NCBI GenBank assembly: GCA_010405405.1
Contig: MU004235.1
Span: forward strand, 200,538 to 264,537
From: Microthyrium microscopicum
Lineage: Eukaryota > Ascomycota > Dothideomycetes > Microthyriales > Microthyriaceae
Direction: 5' to 3'
DNA length: 64,000 nucleotides
Of this stretch, positions 57,707 to 64,000 are shown one piece after another (position 1 is the first letter of the stretch; each line of letters starts with the position of its first letter). The translations under genes were made by a program, and so were the position numbers. The notes beneath the pieces were generated by a model. The model saw only the letters and a program-made list of their open reading frames with translations, had not been told where the DNA came from and made no database searches.

Positions 57707-59653
57707 TCATCTATAAACCACAAACGCTCCAGGTCCCAACTTCAAATGAACTGCCATCACACCGTTTTTCCACTTCGGCCGCACCGTTCGTCCTCCCACT
57801 GGGTAGATTCGCTTCATTCCTTCTCCGTTTGCGTGTATATTACAATCCACTAGCACATACGCGTCGATCGAGTGCTTCGGGTCTGTGTTGAGCGCACACA
57901 GCACCTCCGTCTTGCCTAGAATACGCGACCACCCGATAATCGTTCTCAGCGCGGGGACGACTGGCTTGCCCGATTTATCAGGAAACACATTGTAGTATGC
58001 CTGACCCTTTAGCTCAGGTATCTTGAAGATCATGCCATCTGTCGAAACGGGCCGTAGCCATTGATCGCCTCGGCGAAGAGCTGGTTCGCGCGCGCGAATC
58101 CGCGAGATGTCTTGGAATACACGGTAGCCGAGTGTGCTTTCGTCGAAAAAGTGTCGACCGCGCGACCCGAATGCGCCGAACGCACCTCCAAACATCGATT
58201 CGCGGATAAAGGCATCGGCTGGTAAAGGCGGAGCCTCGGATTCGCCGTCGAAGATTTGCTCGGTGCCATAATATATGCATGGAATTCCAGATGTGCAGAG
58301 GTTTAATCCGATGACGGCTGGAAGTAGTGTCTTTGCATGCGGCTGTGCGCCGAATCGAGCCTTCAGACCATTGCGCCATATTTGATCATGGTCGTCTATC
58401 ATGGTTATCATCTCGCTACGGTGCCAGCCGTTGGAGTCCTTCTCGTTGGAAAATGCGTCAAAGTAGTAGCCTGGACTGATTAGTCCTTGGGGTGCATTCC
58501 ACAATCCTTCTTGAATGTTGCCAACGCCCAGCGCGCCGTCAAGTCCAGTACTGCGTACAATGTCCATTGCGTCTGGTCCAGCAATCTCGGAGACTATTAG
58601 GAAATTTGTCTTGCCTAAGCTTTTGGCAAATTCGCGGATCGAGTTGACAAAGTACCGACATGGCCCTTTTCCCAGATGTTTTCCAGCATCTAAACGATAG
58701 GCGTCTAGTCAAGTCAGTATGTGCTATGAAGAACAACTTTGAGAGTACCTACCCAGGTCCGCATAGGCGATCCAAAACTTCCAGATGTCGCAAAACGCTT
58801 CCAGAGCGGGTGTTGGTTTGAAGTCCTCGTCATTGAGTGTATCGCCAAGATTCACCTTCTTAAGATTGTAAAAGTCTCCATCCAAGTACTCTGGGCTTTC
58901 TTCCCATTCCACGATCTGGCCTTGCCGAGAGAAGCTTTCTGCTGGCTGTAATTCCTTCGGCCATACACCTGCGTCAGGGAATGCATTAGGGTACTTCTTT
59001 TCATCGATTGTGCCAAAAGGTATAAAGTCGGTGCTGCTCCTTTTCTCGTTCCAGTATCCTTTCACTTTCTGCGGTTTTCCTTTATCATACCCTGGAGCTC
59101 CGTCCTCGTAGGCAAAGACATCACCAGTGTGATTGACCTGGATATCAAGCATGATATATATGCCCTCACGATGGGCTGCCTCCACGAGTTGCTTAAAATC
59201 CTCCCTCGTCCCGAAATGGCTGTCGACCTCCAGGAAGTTCTGTATGCAATAGCCATGGTAGGTGGGTTCGCCTAGGACTTGCTTCTGGATTGGCGCAATC
59301 CATAATGCTGTGACTCCTAGCCTCTTGAGATAGCCAAGTTTACTGGTGATTCCTTTGATATTGCCTCCCACAAAGTCCGAGCCTGCATCTATCCACCTGT
59401 TCTTGGTCTTCTCGTCTTTCCACGCGTTGTCCTTATCCTTTTTGCGAAACAATGGAGTGACGCCATCTGTTACAAGCTGATTGTTCAGATCCCGATAGTT
59501 GAGTTCCAGGTTATCGGAGAAGCGGTCTGGAAGTAGAAAGTATAAAACTTCGTCTTCCCATGCTATAGGTGATTCGAAAAAGTCCTTATCAGTTGCAGTA
59601 AGCCCAAGAAGTTCCTGGACCTCCTCATCCTGGAGCGATCTGAGTGGTGCCAT
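57707..59653 (-). CDS. GH13 alpha-amylase-family enzyme without signal peptide
   Basis: Two exons, 58753-59653 and 57707-58704, 48-nt intron; 632 residues. The start is MAPLRSLQDEEVQELLGL, with no secretion signal, so it is probably cytoplasmic. All four GH13 regions are present: DIQVNH at 170-175, YRLDAGKH with nucleophile Asp306, general acid Glu340 in LIVSEIAG, and DDHDQ with the last catalytic Asp407. The splice completes the nucleophile region (YADLDAYRLD). YHGYCIQNFLEVDSHFGT fits the loop before region I, and a beta domain of about 100 residues closes the protein. It acts on alpha-1,4-glucans or small alpha-glucosides; substrate not readable. The form resembles bacterial intracellular GH13 enzymes more than secreted fungal amylases, so an old bacterial origin is possible. 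It is the last gene before the AT-rich block. Confidence 0.85.
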
Positions 59654-60530
59654 GTCGCTGTATTAAGTATGCTGTATAATGACCTTATGTTCCAAGAAAA
59701 ATGCACATCCCGTAGGCAAGTATTCGTAGGTAGCGACAAGGAGGAAAGAGTTAGTGCCGAAGCTACTTTCCTAGGCCAAGTACCTGTTATCTACCACGGC
59801 ACAGATTGTCGGAATTGCGGATTTCAGAAGACATTACAGGCCAGGATAGCCACGAGGACAAGACGGTTTATTATAAAGGGCAAAACAAACTATACTTTTT
59901 CATATGTGCTTCAAAGCTGGAGCAGCCATTCCAGGTAGCTCTGCACGGACAGATACCACATGCGAATCCGACACTGGTTTTTATCCCAGTGTTTATAGCT
60001 TATGAGCTTCAAGAGAGTAGACGTTTAGCTGTTCTGGACAGTACGAGACCGAGCACAGTCTGACAACTGGCAACAATCTATACTAAACTCTTCTATAAAC
60101 ATTGTTTGTCTAGAAGCCATTTGGAACTTGCCAGCAATGCTACTCAAAACATATTGTTGCCAGCTTGCCAGAAGCAAGATAGCTCAATTGACAAGGGGGC
60201 CCAAGTTTCATCCTCGTGACCATACCCCAGATTCTTTAACCTTTCTAGAAGAATGTTTAATTCATGCGCGACATGATGTAAGACTCGGGGATGCGGTTTT
60301 GCTGTCCGATTATATCAAAGTGTCAAGGCCATACTATTGAAGAGTCAATGCTCCCCCACAATCGATCTGGAGATCTTAGTATCCGGTTCCCGTAGTCTGC
60401 TAGGGCCCAGATAATTCCGGACGATTTAGCAGCCGATTGACTTTGACAACTTTGAATTTAGCAGATTGGCCAATGTTACAAAGGATGCTTCCTTGTAGGC
60501 AGCAGCTTTGGGGACAGATGGTCAAAACTA
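59654..60530. other. Intergenic next to the AT-rich block
   Basis: Upstream of the GH13 gene. Short frames only (plus 59669-59938, 59806-60063). No supported feature. Confidence 0.45.
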
Positions 60531-60595
60531 CATTAGCGGAGCCTGGAGCATCTGAGCCCTGAGGAATCCACGCCAATGCCCTAGGGAGCCAGAAT

Positions 60596-60652
60596 TACCC
60601 CGGGGTAGAGCCTAATTGAGGGATACCCTGAGGGCAATATTTGCCCTCAGGG
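60596..60652. repeat. Two close palindromes
   Basis: A perfect 12-base palindrome, TACCCCGGGGTA, at 60596-60607 is followed by a 12-base inverted repeat with arms CCCTGAGGGCAA at 60626-60637 and TTGCCCTCAGGG at 60641-60652 around a 3-base loop. The local strip (60530-60680) is GC-rich and also holds CCCTGAGG and CCCTAGGG words. It looks like the end of a repeat unit or a hairpin-forming boundary. Confidence 0.6.
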
Positions 60653-60881
60653 CATTACTAGGGCAGCAGGGCAGGCCGGGCAAAGATTTGATTAGTAGAG
60701 CGCGAGGATCTGGGAAGATTATTATTAGTCTAGTCAGTTTGGGGAGCGCGCGCGCCTAGGAGAAAGCTTGGCACTAGCGTTTAGGATAGAGCGGTTATTT
60801 GGCAGGTAAACAATTGCATTAACGTCATTGATAGATTTCTACGCTAGCCCTAGAATAAATATACCCCTAAATTCTTGCCTA

Positions 60882-60923
60882 GCCACGTTCCTCGCCGCCA
60901 CGTTCCTAACTAGCTACGTTCCT
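60882..60923. repeat. Triple GCCACGTTCCT direct repeat
   Basis: Three copies of GC(C/T)ACGTTCCT at 60882-60892, 60897-60907 and 60913-60923, spaced 15 and 16 bases, just inside the AT-rich block. It could be a leader or promoter element of an old repeat. Confidence 0.55.
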
Positions 60924-63633
60924 ACCTTAATCCTAGCTTTAACTTTACGTACTTTACCTGCTCGCCTTATTTCTATACTTCTCACTGCCCTTGCTAGGAT
61001 CTTACATAAACTCTACTATAATGCAATCTAGTACCCCTAAATCTAATTTACCAATATGCCCCTTCAGATTGCTTCGTATTACTACGGAACTCTAGAATCT
61101 AATGTCGAATTTAAGTCTTAGCCTGTATTAGATTTATTAGTAAACTATCTTACCGCTTTTTATAATTTTCTCTACTTTGGGGCTATCTAGAGTTCGCTAA
61201 GAGACTAGAGCCCTTAACTTTAGGTAGAGCGACATGTCAAAAATCGTATAAAAGCTAGAAATTAGATCCTAGCTCAAAAAAGCTCTATAAGAGTAATAGA
61301 GGAAAATAATAGGGTTAGAAGATTTAGCATCGAATAAATATGATTCTGTTAAGTTTATAAACTGGGATGTACTTGAGGCGATTTGTAGGAATATGTGGAA
61401 ATCTATCCGGTTAGAGAAGAGGTACCATTTCTAGACTATCGTGCAGGAAGGAGAAATTAAAAATTAAGGAGAAAAACGACGTCAAAAGTGCTAGATCTAG
61501 TTAGGAGTGGGCAAAAAACGTAATGTTGGGACAAGGTTATTATGGAAAGTTATCGGCGTTTATAAGGGTTTTTTAGTTAGGCCTTAGTAAGTACTAAAAA
61601 AACATTAGCGGATTTTAAAGAAATAGGGCAGTAGAGCATTTGGTGTTAAGCAATATGGATCAATTAGATCTTAGGAATCAGTCTAGGGGGGTGGTGATAA
61701 GAGCATTTGACTAATGATTAAGTAGATAGGCTACAGATTATTAAAGCCTCAGCTAGCAGTTTGCTTTAATCAGATCGTGGAATTTAAGCCATAGAAGTGA
61801 TGAGAGCTTTCCTATTAAGTCAAGGGGGTTACTAGAGATCGTAAGAGCTTTTGAGGGGCTCTTATAATCGCTAGCAACCCTCCTTGACGAGTTATGCCGA
61901 GGTTGTTAATAAACGTGCAGCCTAGTCAACAAGTATTGGCTCTTTGAAATAGATCTATCCCAAAAAAGGACTTGTTTTGTACATTTCCGGACGTGCTAAA
62001 ACTTTCCTAGCTAAAGTACTTCATTTTTGGGCCGCGCGCTTAAACTAAAGATTGGATTAAGTAAGGTCCGTAACTCTAATGATAGGCCCGCCTTCTATAA
62101 TTCTGGTAGTTGGGTTAATACCTACTGGGGTCAACTTATATGCGTCTGCTTAGTTTTGGTAGTAGGAAGTTCTACTCATCATTCTAATCACAGAGAAGAG
62201 GTTTTTAGACTAGTTACCTAGCAGACTATAATAGGGACAAAGGGGTGTCGACGAGAAGCTACTAGATGCTTTATGCCAATGAGAGTCGCGATAAAATCAA
62301 GAAAAGCATTAAGCCTTAAAAACTTAGCTAGGTTAGTTCTATAGCCCTTATGATCCTTATTAGTCAATCTAAAATTCTAAAGACCTACCGTTAGCGAGAT
62401 AATGGCATTGACGATCTAGAGTCGTTGAGCTATCTAAAGAGCTTAGTTCGGTATGCGTGTCTCTTAACTAGCAACGGGGAGGATGAAAATAGTACCTAGA
62501 TCATAGTTAATAAGATAGGACGTGAGGAGGCTTACCGTCGTTGAGATATAGTAGTTATTGGCTAGCATAGATAGGCGGCATCGTATGAAATACTTCAGGT
62601 ATCGACATGTATTATGTAAAACACTACACGGTAGCTCCGAACAGTAAACTAGTATATATTAGTAAGATTCAGGTGTAAGGGACTTAGCTTAGTGATAATA
62701 TAGTAATAAACTAATGTATTAATTCGCGAAGGAGGTGTTTCGAGACTTAGGAGGTAACCTTGATGGCTAGTATGTCTGCTAGAGGAACTCTATAATACTA
62801 CAGCATAGATTAGCAGCTATAGTAGGAAGTATACTCATTACAGTATTGGAAATAGGACTACCTATCTAGATCTAGTTACTCCTAAGTAGTTATTCTATGT
62901 CTACGGCTAGTAGAGGTCTCTCCTAATCCCTAGAAACCAGAGGAAGAATACTAGCTAGACTAGGGAGCTACTATTGTATACTAGGTCTATAGTCACTATA
63001 TCGTAGATCTAAAAGCCTTAGTTGGAAGCACCTATGAGGCTATTAACTTTACAAAACTGCTCTATAGGGGCTATAAGATGATTCAAAGAGGGATAGCAAG
63101 ATACAAACTAATATACGACTAAAATTATGACCAATATAGCGAAAAATAATTATAATTTAAGGTCGAGATGGTAATGAAGGACGTAAAGGAGATGAGAGGC
63201 CGTTTATTAATGCACTAGATAGCATCAGCGGGTTAGCAACAGTATTAAATTAGACTTAGAATGGTGAGTAGGCAAAAGCTTTTAGGAGGGCATTTAGAGA
63301 ATAGGGATTAAGGGATATTAGTATGGACTTTAGTAACGCTTTATACTATGTCTGCAACTAAGTATATATACCCGTAAGGCAGCTATAGATCTAATTAGCG
63401 CTGTGGTAGTCATAGCTCGACTCGATTATTTTCTAGAGCAGTTAGTATCTAATAGGTTGATTGATAGGTTATAAAGTAGGACAGAATGTATATTCAGTAG
63501 TCAAGGGGGTCACTGTCATGGATAGAGCTTATTAGATGTCACGTTAAAGTATATTACCGCTAAAAATAATGTAATAGTAATGAATATAATGTTTTGTAAT
63601 TAATATAGGTTGTACGTTGGTATAATACCTCAT

Positions 63634-63739
63634 AACTAGTGTCTAGTATCTAGTGTCTAGAGCTAGTGTCTAGAGCTAGTGTCTATTATCTAGTATCTAT
63701 AACTAGTATTTAGAGCTAGTGTTTAGAGTCTAGGGTTAG
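63634..63739. repeat. Degenerate 13-14 bp tandem repeat
   Basis: About eight copies of a 13-14 base unit, consensus AGCTAGTGTCTAG, in tandem (63634, 63647, 63661, 63674, 63687, 63701, 63714, 63727). Later copies diverge towards CTAGGGTTAG. Minisatellite inside the AT-rich block. Confidence 0.75.
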
Positions 63740-64000
63740 ATCCATGGCTACAAAGCTAGAGCTAGTGTTCAGAGTTACTATGGGCTAGCGCTAGTAACAT
63801 GGCAGTTAAATGGAATAGGGTTTAGAAGCATAACTAGGAAAACAAATAGGGAGGACGAAAAGGGGTAATGCTTAGCGTTAGGTTAGATTACTGTTATCTT
63901 CGCCTGATAATAGCTAACAAACTAGATTTCGTTAGCGTAATTAATGAGGCGAATGAAACTTATATCTATAACGTCCTATATGCGAAGACAATAGAGTAAA

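Larger units (their letters stand above)
60830..64000. repeat. AT-rich, CTAG-rich decayed repeat block, family unassigned
   Basis: From about 60.83 kb to the right edge, GC falls to roughly 35-40 per cent (judged by eye), the word CTAG and TA dinucleotides are very common, and no frame exceeds about 70 codons. CTAG is what RIP (CpA to TpA on both strands) makes of CCAG and CTGG. Some stretches keep faint protein-like character, so the block probably holds one or more old mobile elements, thoroughly broken with many interruptions. I could not assign a family or find paired long end repeats within the window; the block may continue past the edge. Confidence 0.55.

Noticed and set aside
63727-63745. 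TAGGGTTAG as a telomere trace
   Set aside because: A single copy at the end of a CTAG-type tandem repeat; no TTAGGG array.
1-64000. tRNA, rRNA or CRISPR loci
   Set aside because: No T-arm/acceptor pairs, rRNA blocks or regular spacer arrays were seen when reading; a tRNA could still be missed without a covariance search.

Overview
The window looks like nuclear DNA of a filamentous ascomycete (Pezizomycotina). Genes are separated by 0.3-2 kb, most carry short introns of about 45-60 nt with GT..AG ends and CTAAC/CTGAC-like branch sites, and the protein set is typical of the group: class V myosin, Rheb, NAP1, a Peptidase C78 protein, an Htd2-type dehydratase, a CRIB effector and a fungal ABCC transporter. 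I cannot fix the class or genus by eye. Splice structures below were worked out by hand from splice sites, reading phase and known family sequences; none has been checked against RNA.

Layout. 0-4 kb: a long RRM protein and a CBP4-like mitochondrial assembly factor. 4-13.3 kb: an F-box-rich block with four F-box-like genes, including two clear paralogs on the minus strand, around one decayed coiled-coil gene. 14-37 kb: mostly conserved housekeeping genes (nap1, a SUT-type sugar transporter, Rheb, an unrecognised Cys/Pro-rich protein, a ZUFSP/Mug105-like peptidase, class V myosin, an ABHD11-like hydrolase, ribosomal protein S1). 38.6-47.5 kb: an accessory-looking stretch with an unknown CxxC protein, a ten-exon ABCC exporter, a small ABM-fold protein and two decayed coding stretches. 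49.5-59.7 kb: conserved genes again (CRIB protein, PNRC/Edc-like protein, Htd2-like dehydratase, cytoplasmic GH13 amylase-family enzyme). 60.5-64 kb: a palindrome-rich strip and then an AT-rich, CTAG-rich block without genes, probably RIP-mutated repeat DNA.

How the genes may work together. The housekeeping genes are not an operon-like unit; Rheb (TORC1), class V myosin and the CRIB protein all bear on polarised growth and growth control but are only neighbours. The one stretch that could be a functional unit is 38.6-45.5 kb (exporter plus ABM-type small enzyme plus unknown protein), possibly the eroded remains of a detoxification or secondary-metabolite locus. The other candidate for something new is the F-box cluster with its fast-diverging paralogs. 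I found no tRNA, rRNA or CRISPR that I could support.
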